This document shows, in pieces, positions 32,489 through 41,903 of a stretch of DNA of 46,890 nucleotides (position 1 is the stretch's first letter; each line of letters starts with the position of its first letter). This DNA comes from Clostridiales bacterium (GTDB taxonomy: Bacteria; Bacillota; Clostridia; Lachnospirales; Lachnospiraceae): positions 1 through 46,890 of the forward strand of contig JAAYNM010000073.1 in assembly GCA_012520815.1 (NCBI GenBank), read 5' to 3'. The notes beneath the pieces are model-generated. The model was not told where the DNA came from and made no database searches. It saw nothing but the letters and a program-made list of their open reading frames with translations. The position numbers were made by a program, and so were the translations under genes.

Positions 32489-33562
32489 CTAATCCTCAAA
32501 AACTTTAACAATAAAAATTGTTAAAATCTTTGTCATGTCTTTAATTAATTCCTCAGTTGGTTCTTTTCCGTCCTTGTCCTTAATGATTTTTATTATAGGA
32601 CGATCAATATATCCCTTGTTCTGTCTAGTAACAACACCGATTTCACCTTCGTTTGTCATTACTTTTGTTCCTACTGGATACATAGCTACCATTTGCAATA
32701 ATAAGTCTACATAAGTTCCATCTAGTGCATTTACCGAAAGCGCTCTCATATATTCCACTGCTTCGTGCATTTTAAATTGCTTATGACCAATTCCTCCAAT
32801 AAGGCTGTCAAATTCATCACACACCGCAACAATTTTTATAGGCTCGCTTATAGAACTTCCGTGATTTTTAAACGGATAACCACTTCCATTATTTCTTTCA
32901 TGATGCAACAAAACGATATTTTTACTTAGGTCAGATAGCCAATCTACATTTTTTATGGAATCAAAACCATAAACAACATGTTTTTTGTATTCTATCTGGT
33001 CTTTTAGAGGTAATTCGATAATATCCGCATTTTCGTACGGTACCACGATGTATCTCAAGCCGATATCATGGAGAATACTTCCCTTTGCAATGTCTGAAAC
33101 AATACTTCTAGACATACCTGCCTTTAACGCAAGTACTGTTGAAAGTGCACATACGTTTATGGAGTGAGAATACACATCAGATGTAGTTGACTGTCTAATG
33201 TTAGTTGTTTGTTCCATTACCTCTTCTTCAGACATAATTTCGTTAATAATATTATCTGCAACATCACACAATTCTGTTAAATCAGCTGTATTCTTATAAA
33301 TATGTTTTTCCAGTACATTTTTAACGACTTTTTTGCTTTCTTCTCTAACTTCTTCCTTTATAATGTCAAAGGTTTCGTCTTCCTTACTTGGCTCTTCCGA
33401 TTCCATTACATAGGCTTCCTCGATACCCAATTCTTTGAGTCGCTCAATGTATTCTTTTTTCAACATTGTTCCAGTCGATATGAGTTCAAATCCACTTTCC
33501 GAAACAATATGTTTCGCTAAAATCTCATGTCCTTTTAGTTTGTTTACTTTTACTTTAATCAT
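32489..33562 (-). CDS. HD-GYP domain protein (cyclic-di-GMP phosphodiesterase type)
   Basis: A 357-residue cytoplasmic protein. After an N-terminal part of about 120 residues, the HD-GYP domain shows HSINVCALSTVLA, GSILHDIGLRYI (HD pair), LLHHERNNGSGYP (the HxxxxxxxGYP motif) and VCDEFDSL. This is the residue set expected of an active c-di-GMP phosphodiesterase. It could lower c-di-GMP and so affect surface appendages such as the tad pilus. The start overlaps the DUF4446 gene by four bases. Confidence 0.87.
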   Translation of the reverse strand: MIKVKVNKLKGHEILAKHIVSESGFELISTGTMLKKEYIERLKELGIEEAYVMESEEPSKEDETFDIIKEEVREESKKVVKNVLEKHIYKNTADLTELCDVADNIINEIMSEEEVMEQTTNIRQSTTSDVYSHSINVCALSTVLALKAGMSRSIVSDIAKGSILHDIGLRYIVVPYENADIIELPLKDQIEYKKHVVYGFDSIKNVDWLSDLSKNIVLLHHERNNGSGYPFKNHGSSISEPIKIVAVCDEFDSLIGGIGHKQFKMHEAVEYMRALSVNALDGTYVDLLLQMVAMYPVGTKVMTNEGEIGVVTRQNKGYIDRPIIKIIKDKDGKEPTEELIKDMTKILTIFIVKVFED

Positions 33563-34077
33563 AGACCATTGTTCCCCATTGCTTTATCGAGTGCAAGTTT
33601 CTCTTCTTTACCCAATGCAATAAATGATTCTCCATTGATAATTTCCTTAATATATGTATAACAACCTTCTCGACTATGCATAGCATTCACTACAAAACCA
33701 TTGTTTTCCTTATCAAGAAGAACAAGTGCAAAGCTAAGTTTTCCGCCCATTTCATGGAATGCATCATACTTAACTATTCCACATTTTTGTACTGCAATGT
33801 TGAGATTTTCATTTATTTTATTAATAGCTGCTGTTTTGATTTTATTTTCTTTGTTTAGTTCATCTACTTCCTTAAATTTCTTAGTAAATTCTTCTTCTAG
33901 CGATTTTCCGTCTTTGCCTAGCATAAACTCGTTATATCTTTTATCAATCTTCTTTAATTTACTAGTTAATACTATACTATACGCTATAGACATAATAGCA
34001 AGCACCAATAAAACAATAATAAATATTGCTGGATCTATATTTGTTAAGCCAATTTTATCAAAAATGTTACTGTTCAT
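33559..34077 (-). CDS. DUF4446 family protein with one membrane anchor
   Basis: A 172-residue protein with one N-terminal membrane helix (FIIVLLVLAIMSIAYSIVL, about 18-36), a coiled coil (KFKEVDELNKENKIKTAAI) and the conserved block CGIVKYDAFHEMGGKLSFAL, which characterises the DUF4446 family. These genes regularly follow spo0J near the origin of Clostridia. Function is unknown. It lies 33 bases after spo0J in the same operon. Confidence 0.82.
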   Translation of the reverse strand: MNSNIFDKIGLTNIDPAIFIIVLLVLAIMSIAYSIVLTSKLKKIDKRYNEFMLGKDGKSLEEEFTKKFKEVDELNKENKIKTAAINKINENLNIAVQKCGIVKYDAFHEMGGKLSFALVLLDKENNGFVVNAMHSREGCYTYIKEIINGESFIALGKEEKLALDKAMGNNGL

Positions 34078-34110
34078 TTTATTATCTCCAATTTTATTAA
34101 TCTGTATCTT

Positions 34111-35010
34111 CTATTTAAGTTTATTTATAAGTTCCGCAATTCTTTCTAACTCTGCTGTGGAAAAATATTCTATTTCTATTTTCCCTTTCTCCTTACTTCT
34201 TCTGTTTATAGTAACATTAGATCCTATTTTCGTTTTCATATCTGCTTCCAATGCCTTATATACAAATTCGTCGTTGTATTTAACCCGTTCCGGTTTTTCT
34301 TTAGGGTTAAGAACCTGTTTTACAAGTTTCTCAGTTTCTCTAACACTTAATTTTTCCTCAGCAATTTTCTTTGCAAGCTCTAACTGCTTATCTTTATCCT
34401 CAATAGCCAGCAGTGTCCTTGCATGACCACTAGATATCTCTTCTGTAATGACCATATTTTGTACTTCATCAGAAAGTTTCAACAGTCTCATAGAATTGGT
34501 TATTGCTGTTCTACTCTTACTTACCTTTTCAGCCACCTCTTCCTGTTTTAAATTGAATTCTTGTAGAAGCCTCTTATAAGCTATGGCCTCTTCTATTGGG
34601 TTAAGTTCCTCTCTCTGGATATTCTCAATCAAAGCGATTTCCATTATTTCTTCGTCAGAGTACTCCTTGATGATTACTGGGACTTCTTTGATTTTTGCCA
34701 GCTTCGCAGCTCTCCAGCGACGTTCACCTGCAATAATTTCGTAATATCCATTTCTCTTTTGAACTACTATCGGTTGTATTATTCCAAATTGTTTAATTGA
34801 ATCTGCCAATTCCATTAAACTTTCCTCATCGAAATTCTTACGTGGCTGTGATTTATTAGGTTCAATCTCTGTCAATTTCAACTTTGCTTCGATAGGCTTC
34901 TCTATAACCTTCTCCACAATCTTTTCAACCACTTTTTCTTTTGCCTTAACAGCTGTATTTACTGGGATAAGCGTATCTAAACCCTTTCCTAATCCTGATC
35001 TTTTAGCCAT
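34111..35010 (-). CDS. spo0J: Spo0J/ParB chromosome partition protein
   Basis: A 299-residue CTPase clamp that loads at parS and helps segregate origins. MAKRSGLGKGLDTLIP opens the protein, GERRWRA (box II, CTP-binding) lies near residue 95, and ENIQREELNPIEEA and a helix-turn-helix (KQEEVAEKVSKSRTAITNSM) follow. The C-terminal dimer domain is present. It lies 19 bases after soj. The three parS sites are upstream of soj. Confidence 0.95.
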   Translation of the reverse strand: MAKRSGLGKGLDTLIPVNTAVKAKEKVVEKIVEKVIEKPIEAKLKLTEIEPNKSQPRKNFDEESLMELADSIKQFGIIQPIVVQKRNGYYEIIAGERRWRAAKLAKIKEVPVIIKEYSDEEIMEIALIENIQREELNPIEEAIAYKRLLQEFNLKQEEVAEKVSKSRTAITNSMRLLKLSDEVQNMVITEEISSGHARTLLAIEDKDKQLELAKKIAEEKLSVRETEKLVKQVLNPKEKPERVKYNDEFVYKALEADMKTKIGSNVTINRRSKEKGKIEIEYFSTAELERIAELINKLK

Positions 35011-35029
35011 TCTATTCTACCTTCCTCTA

Positions 35030-35800
35030 TTACTCATTTTCTGTTCTTTCAATCACTTCTTCAGCGAGCAATCTATAACTTTCTGCACCTACTGATTTTG
35101 AATCATATAAATTAATTGGCAATCCATGGCTAGGAGCCTCGGCAAGTCTAACATTTCTAGGTATAATAGTCTTGTAGATGGATTGTTTCAAATTATTCTT
35201 TACATTTTCCACTACCTCCAGTGACAGATTTGTCCTGGCATCATACATGGTAAAGACAACCCCTTCCATTTCCAAGTCGGGATTTAATCTTTCCTTCACT
35301 AAATTTATTGTATGTATTAGCTGTGATAAGCCCTCTAATGCATAATATTCACATTGTATCGGAACAATAACTGTATTGGCTGTGGTCATTGCGTTTACAG
35401 TAAGCATATTCAATGATGGAGGGCAATCAATAATTATATAGTCATAATTATCCTTAACCCTATCGATGCTTCCTTTTAAAATGTATTCCCTATTTTCTAC
35501 GCCAATCAAGTCAATTTCTGCACCTGACAAGTTTACATTTGATGGTAAAACGCTCAGGTTTTCAAGTGCGTTCTCTATAAGACACTCTTCAAGTGTACAT
35601 CTTCCTATAATCATATCATAAACAGTTTTCTCCAAACTGCTTTTGTCTATTCCAACACCGCTTGTTGCATTTCCCTGTGGATCAATGTCTACAAGAAGTA
35701 CTTTTTTATTCATTTCAGCCAAGCAAGCCGACAAATTAGTAGATGTGGTTGTTTTTCCAACTCCACCCTTTTGATTTGCTATTGCTATAATTCTTCCCAT
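35030..35800 (-). CDS. soj: Soj/ParA chromosome partition ATPase
   Basis: A 256-residue ParA ATPase without an N-terminal DNA-binding domain (Soj type). The deviant Walker A KGGVGKTTTS starts near residue 11, VDIDPQGNATSG lies near 38, and DCPPSLNML is the Walker B region. It works with Spo0J in origin segregation and, in Bacillus, in DnaA control. The position next to parS and the origin cluster supports the chromosomal role. Confidence 0.96.
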   Translation of the reverse strand: MGRIIAIANQKGGVGKTTTSTNLSACLAEMNKKVLLVDIDPQGNATSGVGIDKSSLEKTVYDMIIGRCTLEECLIENALENLSVLPSNVNLSGAEIDLIGVENREYILKGSIDRVKDNYDYIIIDCPPSLNMLTVNAMTTANTVIVPIQCEYYALEGLSQLIHTINLVKERLNPDLEMEGVVFTMYDARTNLSLEVVENVKNNLKQSIYKTIIPRNVRLAEAPSHGLPINLYDSKSVGAESYRLLAEEVIERTENE

Positions 35801-35871
35801 TCTATCGCCTTTCGTATATTTTATTATTCTAATTATATCACATTATGTTTTTTTTGCTACAAAAACCATAA

Positions 35872-35887
35872 TGTTTCACGTGAAACA
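35872..35887. promoter_or_regulatory. parS site 1
   Basis: A perfect 16-bp Firmicutes parS palindrome, TGTTTCACGTGAAACA, 72 bases upstream of the soj start. It binds Spo0J. Confidence 0.97.
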
Positions 35888-36080
35888 TTCTCTTGTTTTC
35901 TTATACACACGTTTCTCATCACTTCGACGTCTTCATCCTCATCCTTTTTTATCCACACCTTCATTGCTCCTATCTTCATTCTATTTAAAACACCTATTGT
36001 TTATATCCTAAAACAAATTCCTTAGTACCTCCAATGCCAGTTATACTAAAATTCACTGTTTCTCAAATCAAAAAAGTTAA

Positions 36081-36096
36081 TGTTTCACGTGAAACA
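36081..36096. promoter_or_regulatory. parS site 2
   Basis: A second identical copy of TGTTTCACGTGAAACA, 209 bases from the first, in the non-coding stretch between soj and the response regulator. Confidence 0.97.
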
Positions 36097-36224
36097 TTTT
36101 ATCATCTCAATACATATACTGTACTTATCATTTCAATCTTATCGCCTTTACCATTTTCCATCCATACATTTTGCGCATCTAACTTCATTTTTTCTAACTC
36201 CCACCAAAAACAACAAAAAGAGAA

Positions 36225-36240
36225 TGTTTCACGTGAAACA
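36225..36240. promoter_or_regulatory. parS site 3 within a longer palindrome
   Basis: A third perfect parS, 144 bases from the second. Here the dyad extends to GAGAA...TTCTC on both sides and lies 24 bases after the response-regulator stop, so it may double as that operon's transcript-end hairpin. The 36241-36263 tail and the rest of 35801-36224 hold no gene. Confidence 0.95.
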
Positions 36241-36263
36241 TTCTCTTCCTTCTATGTAGGTTA

Positions 36264-36905
36264 TTAAATATCAACAACATCATTCTTTATTGCGAACACA
36301 GCTGCCTGTGTCCTATCCGATACACCAATCTTTTTAAAAATACTAGAAATGTGATTCTTAACCGTTCTTTCGCTTATTTTTAATCGAGATGCAATTTCTT
36401 TATTAAACAGACCATCCGCTACAAGTTTTAAAACCTGTAGTTCCCTTCTTGTTAAGTCAGCTAACTTCTCACTTGAAGTCGACTTTGCTGCCAATCTAGA
36501 ATTAAGTGTAGGCGCAAGTGCTGGTTGGATAAAATTCTCTCCATTATAAACCGCGTATATCGCCTCCTTTAAAAGAGCTGAACTAGCATCCTTTAATACA
36601 TATCCATCACATCCTATATCCACAGTTTTCACAAGATACTCTACTTCATTATGTATTGTCAACATAATCACTTTGACTTTATAATTTAAAGTCTTAATTC
36701 TCTTTAATGTTTCCATGCCATTCATAACTGGCATGTTAATATCTAGCAAAACAACATCCGGTTTGAGTTTTTTAATTCTTTCAAGTGCCTCGACTCCATC
36801 TGCCGCTTGTCCGACAACTACCATATCATCTTCAAGCTCTATCAATTGCTTCAATCCTTCTCTTACAAGAGAATGATCATCAGCTATAAGCAAACTGATA
36901 CTCAT
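36264..36905 (-). CDS. LuxR/NarL-type response regulator (DegU-like)
   Basis: A 213-residue two-component regulator. The receiver has the acidic pair (ADDHSLVREG), the phospho-acceptor in LLDINMPVMNG near residue 55, and the conserved Lys in VLKDASSALL. The C-terminal LuxR-type helix-turn-helix is LTRRELQVLKLVADGLFNKE and on to RTVKNHISSI. It is encoded 13 bases after the sensor kinase, its probable partner. Target genes are not deducible here. Confidence 0.92.
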   Translation of the reverse strand: MSISLLIADDHSLVREGLKQLIELEDDMVVVGQAADGVEALERIKKLKPDVVLLDINMPVMNGMETLKRIKTLNYKVKVIMLTIHNEVEYLVKTVDIGCDGYVLKDASSALLKEAIYAVYNGENFIQPALAPTLNSRLAAKSTSSEKLADLTRRELQVLKLVADGLFNKEIASRLKISERTVKNHISSIFKKIGVSDRTQAAVFAIKNDVVDI

Positions 36906-36918
36906 AAAACTACCTCCA

Positions 36919-37965
36919 TTACTGAATAGGGACTTCTACTGAAATTCTGGTTCCAAAATCTTTTCTACTGTCTATTGCTATATTTCCCGAAAGTAACAAA
37001 ACCCTTTCTTTCATCATCGAAATACCGAAACCATTATTCATATTCTTTTCAGGGCGTGGAACGTTATCAATATCAAAACCAATTCCATCATCCTCAATAC
37101 ATAATAGTATTTTATCCGTATCATATATAAATTTTATATCGAGATGTTTTCCTTTAGAATGCTTTATACTATTATTAGAAGCTTCTTGCACTATACGCAA
37201 AATGGTTAATGCATATACCGCCTTGAGATCAATCGGTTCACCCGAAATATTAAGTGAAACTTTCATATCCGTATTCCTATCAATAATATCCACTGCTCGT
37301 CTAATTGTAGTTTCCAATCCCAAATCATCAAGAGCCATCGGACGCAAATCATAAATAATATTTCGCATATCACTTATTGTCTCTCTTAATGTTTTGGACA
37401 TTATTTCAAGCTCCAATTTTGCTCTAACAGTATCAATTTCCATGATTTTAGAGCAAATTTCGCATTTATGTACTAGATTTGTGAGCACCTGTACTGTTGT
37501 GTCATGCAGGTCCCTGGCAATTCTTTGTCGTTCAACTTCTTGCTGTTCAAGGACACGAATTCCTGATAAATCAAAACTGTCAAGCTCACATCTCTCTTTA
37601 TTTTGATGAATATCATCAATCTCCACATCTTCCAATATTTCTTCGCCTAATGCATCTTTAATTAATGAAATATCTTCATCTACTATATCCGACTGAATTT
37701 GCAAACTTTTAAGTTCTTCCTTTAATTTATCACGATACTCACTAAGTTTTGTAATTTCATCTCGAATAAAGTCGTTTTTCTTAGCTCTGGGCGAAAAAAA
37801 CTCAAAAGTTTCATCAACATCGCCACTAATCTCAGCCATCTTTGACGAAACCTCCTCGATTTCTATTTCAATATTGTTTATTTTGGTTATTATCATAACC
37901 TTCTCATCAGATAATAAATCTAAACGGTCGCATAAATAACCTTCTGCCTTTGTCATTTCTCTCAT
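36919..37965 (-). CDS. DegS-like sensor histidine kinase (HisKA_3)
   Basis: A 348-residue cytoplasmic kinase with no membrane segment. The N-terminal 130 residues are a coiled-coil sensor region, as in DegS. The HisKA_3 box is RQRIARDLHDTTVQVL with the phospho-acceptor His near residue 156. The ATPase domain has VQEASNNSIKHS and DDGIGFD near 270-300. It phosphorylates the adjacent DegU-like regulator. The lack of membrane helices means that it senses an internal signal, as in Bacillus DegS. Confidence 0.9.
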   Translation of the reverse strand: MREMTKAEGYLCDRLDLLSDEKVMIITKINNIEIEIEEVSSKMAEISGDVDETFEFFSPRAKKNDFIRDEITKLSEYRDKLKEELKSLQIQSDIVDEDISLIKDALGEEILEDVEIDDIHQNKERCELDSFDLSGIRVLEQQEVERQRIARDLHDTTVQVLTNLVHKCEICSKIMEIDTVRAKLELEIMSKTLRETISDMRNIIYDLRPMALDDLGLETTIRRAVDIIDRNTDMKVSLNISGEPIDLKAVYALTILRIVQEASNNSIKHSKGKHLDIKFIYDTDKILLCIEDDGIGFDIDNVPRPEKNMNNGFGISMMKERVLLLSGNIAIDSRKDFGTRISVEVPIQ

Positions 37966-38111
37966 AAAAATCCTTCGTTCAAAATTCAGTCAATATACTA
38001 AAAGTATATCATACCTAAACTGATATTAACAGTACTAATTTCCCAAATAAACTGACAAATAAATAATAATCTTTGAATTAAATATTTCTTTTAAAAAATA
38101 CAAATATACAG

Positions 38112-38131
38112 TATAATAAGAATATCTTATT
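38112..38131. promoter_or_regulatory. Promoter -10 with overlapping dyad before the hydrolase
   Basis: TATAAT (38112-38117) overlaps the inverted repeat AATAAG-AATAT-CTTATT (38115-38131). Both lie just upstream of the hydrolase ribosome site, suggesting repressor control. Confidence 0.4.
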
Positions 38132-38152
38132 ATGAATGAAAGGTGAGTTTAT

Positions 38153-39103
38153 ATGAAGAAGAATAGACTAATTTCGGTAGCTGTACTAGCATCAATAACA
38201 GCGGGTACAATGTATGCGATAAATCGATCAATTAACCTTTTAGCAAATGCAAAGGCATCACTTACGAATACCCATGCCCAAAAATACGAATGGCGTTTCG
38301 GAGATATTTTTTATACAGTACAAGGCCAAGGAAAGCCTATTTTATTAGTCCATGAATTAACTTGTGGTAGTAGCGATTTAGAATGGAAGAAGATCGTCAA
38401 TTCTTACGCTGAAACCCACACAGTTTATACCATAGATTTATTAGGTTGCGGCAGATCAGATAAACCTGCATTAACATATACGAATTATCTATATGTTCAG
38501 ATGATTTCCGATTTTGTGAAAAATGTAATTAAACATAGAGTTGACATAGTTTGTACAGGCACCTCTTCTCAATTTGTAGTAATGGCTTGTTTTAATGACA
38601 ATACACTTTTTGATAAGATTGCGATGATCAACCCTGAATCAATAGTAATCAACTCCCAAAAGATTTCTACTAACAAACGCTTAACTAAGCTATTAATTGA
38701 AATGCCTATCATTGGTACTACTATTTTTAATATTAAAAATTCATATGCAAATTATAGAAAAATATTTCATCAGAAATACTTCTCTGCCTCGAATTCTATT
38801 AATAGAACATTAATAAAGAATTACTATGATGCTGCTCATTACGGTACTATGACTTCAAAGTACTTCTTTGCAAGTATTGAGGCCAATTATACAGAGATTA
38901 ATATTGCACATGCAATAAAGGAAATTGATAATTCCATTATCATTATTGCTGGGGCTGAAGAGTCCTGTATAAACGAAACAATTGCAGAATATAAAGCATT
39001 CAATCCTTCAGTAGAATCCGTTGTTATCCAAGGATGTAAACACCTTCCACAATTGGAAAAACCTAAGGATTTCGTAAAGGAATTAAGCATTTTCCTAGGT
39101 TAA
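38153..39103 (+). CDS. Alpha/beta hydrolase with N-terminal signal/anchor
   Basis: A 316-residue protein with a hydrophobic N-terminus (LISVAVLASITAGTMYAI) acting as anchor or signal, followed by an alpha/beta hydrolase fold: GKPILLVHELTCG (oxyanion region), DLLGCGRSDKP, and a nucleophile elbow that reads CTGTSSQFVV. That is a GxSxQ variant of the usual GxSxG. GCKHLPQLEKPKDF near the end supplies the catalytic His. Substrate is unknown. It is a single gene with its own promoter and a strong terminator. Confidence 0.85.
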   Translation: MKKNRLISVAVLASITAGTMYAINRSINLLANAKASLTNTHAQKYEWRFGDIFYTVQGQGKPILLVHELTCGSSDLEWKKIVNSYAETHTVYTIDLLGCGRSDKPALTYTNYLYVQMISDFVKNVIKHRVDIVCTGTSSQFVVMACFNDNTLFDKIAMINPESIVINSQKISTNKRLTKLLIEMPIIGTTIFNIKNSYANYRKIFHQKYFSASNSINRTLIKNYYDAAHYGTMTSKYFFASIEANYTEINIAHAIKEIDNSIIIIAGAEESCINETIAEYKAFNPSVESVVIQGCKHLPQLEKPKDFVKELSIFLG

Positions 39104-39136
39104 GGTTCTTCAATTACCTTTTATCTATGTATCAAA

Positions 39137-39210
39137 AACCCCATCGTAAAGCTTTGATTTTTATTAGTCAGGTAACATACAAATCAAATCTTCCCGATGG
39201 GGTTATTTTT
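39137..39210. terminator. Terminator between hydrolase and rsmG
   Basis: AACCCCATCG (39137-39146) pairs with CGATGGGGTT (39195-39204), followed by ATTTTT. An inner GATTT/AAATC stem extends it. It ends the hydrolase transcript just before the convergent rsmG. Confidence 0.75.
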
Positions 39211-39227
39211 ATTCCATTTCTTACTCT

Positions 39228-39980
39228 TTACTTATTATTCCTAACTAGAGGCTCCTTTGCTGGTGTCCCAGCTTTTCTTGGGTATGCTTTAGATGTTGAT
39301 TTACATTTTTTTATATTTACAAAAACACGATTAATATCACTATCTGGGAGAAAAAAACTCACAACAGATTCTCTCTTTCCTCCCAATTTTTCTATAGCAA
39401 ATGTTGCCTCCTCAATCTCCTGGGTGGGATTTCCTGCCTTATAGGAAATAAAGTGCCCATTTACCTTTACAAAAGGAAGGCAAAGTTCGCACAAAGTTGA
39501 CAGATTTGCTACTGCTCTAGATACACACAAATCAAATTCATCTCTGTATTCTTTCTTCCTTGCTATGTCCTCACTTCTGCCGTGAATTGTAGTAATTCCG
39601 TTTAATGAGAGTTTTTCGATAACTTCGTTTATAAAAACAAGTCTTTTATTTAACGAGTCTAAAAGTACTATATTAATATTGGGAAATATAATCTTTAGAG
39701 GAATTCCAGGAAACCCTGCACCTGTTCCAACATCTATAATAGATATTCCTTCCTGAAATTTACTTTTGTCAATTACTTTTACTATAGAAACACTATCTAC
39801 GAAATGTTTTAAAACAACATCCCTAATTTCTGTAATACCCGTCAAATTCATAACTTTATTTTTTTCAATAAGCATATCATAGAACATAAATAACTGCTCC
39901 ACCTGTTTTGATGAAATCTCTATATCTAATTGTGCTAAACTATCTTTTATTAGTGTTTCGGCTTGTATATATTTTTCCAT
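39228..39980 (-). CDS. rsmG: RsmG, 16S rRNA G527 N7-methyltransferase
   Basis: A 250-residue methyltransferase acting on 16S rRNA. The SAM-binding loop IDVGTGAGFPGIPLKI lies near residues 76-91. NLTGI is upstream, and SRAVANLSTLCELCLPF and GHFISYKAG follow, all typical of GidB/RsmG. It lies 16 bases after mnmG in the origin cluster, the usual place in Firmicutes. Confidence 0.95.
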   Translation of the reverse strand: MEKYIQAETLIKDSLAQLDIEISSKQVEQLFMFYDMLIEKNKVMNLTGITEIRDVVLKHFVDSVSIVKVIDKSKFQEGISIIDVGTGAGFPGIPLKIIFPNINIVLLDSLNKRLVFINEVIEKLSLNGITTIHGRSEDIARKKEYRDEFDLCVSRAVANLSTLCELCLPFVKVNGHFISYKAGNPTQEIEEATFAIEKLGGKRESVVSFFLPDSDINRVFVNIKKCKSTSKAYPRKAGTPAKEPLVRNNK

Positions 39981-39996
39981 GAAACCTCCATCTTAC

Positions 39997-41883
39997 CTAA
40001 CTATTATGCTTCTTTGTACTTAAATAAACAAGTAACACTGAAATATCTGCGGGTGAAACACCAGTAATTCTGGATGCTTGTCCTAGTGACAATGGTTTAT
40101 ACAAATTCAGCTTCTGCATTGCTTCCCTTCGTAATCCAGAAACGGTTGCATAATCAAAATCTGCATCTAGTTTCTTTCCTTCCAGTTTTTTAAACTGCTC
40201 CACCTGCTTTAATTGTCTCTTAATATATCCGTCATATTTTATATTAATATTAACCTGCTCAACAATATCTGACTCTAGTAATGGTCTATCAACATCAATT
40301 TCCTTCAATTTTTCATAATCTAATTCAGGTCTACGAATCAGCTCTGCCAAATTACTTCCGGTTTTTAATGGTGCGCTTTCATATTTAACAAGAAAATCTT
40401 GAACCTCTTGGTTTGCACCTATTGGAGTATTCTCAAGACGTTCTATCTCTTTATCTATTAGTTTGCGTTTCTTTTCTACTCGCTCAAAAACCTCATCACT
40501 TACAAGACCTGCTTTATGTCCAATATGCGTAAGTCTTAAATCAGCATTATCCTGTCTTAATAGCAGACGATACTCCGCACGTGAAGTCATCATTCTATAT
40601 GGCTCGTGGTTTTCTTTTGTAACTAAATCATCAATCAAAACTCCAATATATCCCTGGGAACGATCTATTACAATTTGTTCCTTTCCAAGCACTTCTAGGG
40701 CAGCATTTATACCAGCAATAATACCTTGAGCTGCTGCTTCTTCATATCCTGAACTTCCATTAAACTGTCCTCCACAAAACAGACCTTTAATTCCCTTGAA
40801 TTCCAACGTTGGTAATAATTGCCTTGGATTAATACAGTCATATTCTATTGCATATGCATTCCTTACAATTTTAACATTTTCCAATCCCTGAACGGTTTTG
40901 TACATAGCATACTGAACATCTTCAGGTAGGGATGAAGACATACCCCCTAAATACATCTCATTAGTGTCTAGTCCTTCAGGTTCAATAAAAACCTGGTGTT
41001 TGTTCTTATCTGCAAATTTTATAACCTTGTCTTCTATTGATGGACAATATCTAGGGCCAGTTCCCTCTATCATACCCGAAAACAACGGACTTCTGTCAAT
41101 ATTATCCTTTATAATCTTGTGTGTATCTTCGTTTGTATAGGTCAGCCAGCATGAAATTTGATCCTTTTGAATAGAATCCTTATCTGTTGAGAAGGAAAAT
41201 GGAATAACAATTTCGTCACCCTTTTGCTCCTCCATCTTTGTAAAATCAATACTTCTCTTATCTACTCTAGCTGGGGTTCCTGTTTTAAATCTATACATTT
41301 CGATTCCAAGTCTCTTAAGGGAATCTGTCAAATGATTTGCCGCCTGTAAACCATTTGGGCCTGTTGGATTACTTACATCACCATAAATACATCTTGCCTT
41401 TAAGTATGTACCGGTACAAAGAATCACAGCTTTTACATAATAAGTTGCCCCTGAATACGTCTTAGCACCCACGATTTTACCATCATCCACTATCAAATCC
41501 GTAATTTCAGCCTGTCTAATTGTGAGATTGTCTGTATTTTCAAGGGTTATTCGCATCTGAGTTGAATAATCTTTCTTATCCGCTTGAGCCCTTAAGGAAT
41601 GAACCGCTGGCCCTTTTGAAAGATTCAACATCTTTGATTGAATGAATGTCTTATCAATATTCTTGCCCATCTCTCCACCAAGAGCATCTATTTCCCTAAC
41701 TAAATGACCCTTTGAGCTTCCTCCAATATTAGGATTACAAGGCATTAAAGCAATACTATCCACACTAACTGTAAACATAATGGTATTTAATCCTAATCTT
41801 GCGGATGCAAGGGCTGCTTCACAACCTGCATGTCCTGCACCAACTACTAGTACATCATATTTTTGTTCTACATAACCAGACAT
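39997..41883 (-). CDS. mnmG: MnmG (GidA), tRNA wobble-uridine modification enzyme
   Basis: This FAD enzyme works with MnmE to place a carboxymethylaminomethyl group at tRNA U34. The FAD loop [34 protein letters not shown] and [13 protein letters not shown] are hallmark blocks. I chose ATG 41883 (MSGYVEQ, 628 residues), which has GGAGG about eight bases upstream, over the in-frame start at 41919 that would overlap mnmE. Length is standard. Confidence 0.96.
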   Translation of the reverse strand: MSGYVEQKYDVLVVGAGHAGCEAALASARLGLNTIMFTVSVDSIALMPCNPNIGGSSKGHLVREIDALGGEMGKNIDKTFIQSKMLNLSKGPAVHSLRAQADKKDYSTQMRITLENTDNLTIRQAEITDLIVDDGKIVGAKTYSGATYYVKAVILCTGTYLKARCIYGDVSNPTGPNGLQAANHLTDSLKRLGIEMYRFKTGTPARVDKRSIDFTKMEEQKGDEIVIPFSFSTDKDSIQKDQISCWLTYTNEDTHKIIKDNIDRSPLFSGMIEGTGPRYCPSIEDKVIKFADKNKHQVFIEPEGLDTNEMYLGGMSSSLPEDVQYAMYKTVQGLENVKIVRNAYAIEYDCINPRQLLPTLEFKGIKGLFCGGQFNGSSGYEEAAAQGIIAGINAALEVLGKEQIVIDRSQGYIGVLIDDLVTKENHEPYRMMTSRAEYRLLLRQDNADLRLTHIGHKAGLVSDEVFERVEKKRKLIDKEIERLENTPIGANQEVQDFLVKYESAPLKTGSNLAELIRRPELDYEKLKEIDVDRPLLESDIVEQVNINIKYDGYIKRQLKQVEQFKKLEGKKLDADFDYATVSGLRREAMQKLNLYKPLSLGQASRITGVSPADISVLLVYLSTKKHNS

Positions 41884-41903
41884 TTGTCTTCCTCCAAAGC
41901 AGT

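Noticed and set aside
33701-34426. Long plus-strand frame (241 codons) opposite the DUF4446 and spo0J genes
   Set aside because: It is Ser/Leu/Phe-rich reverse-strand shadow of two well-recognised genes and has no ribosome site.
39127-39444. Plus-strand frame of 105 codons after the hydrolase
   Set aside because: It reads through a clear terminator hairpin and the rsmG 3' end antisense.
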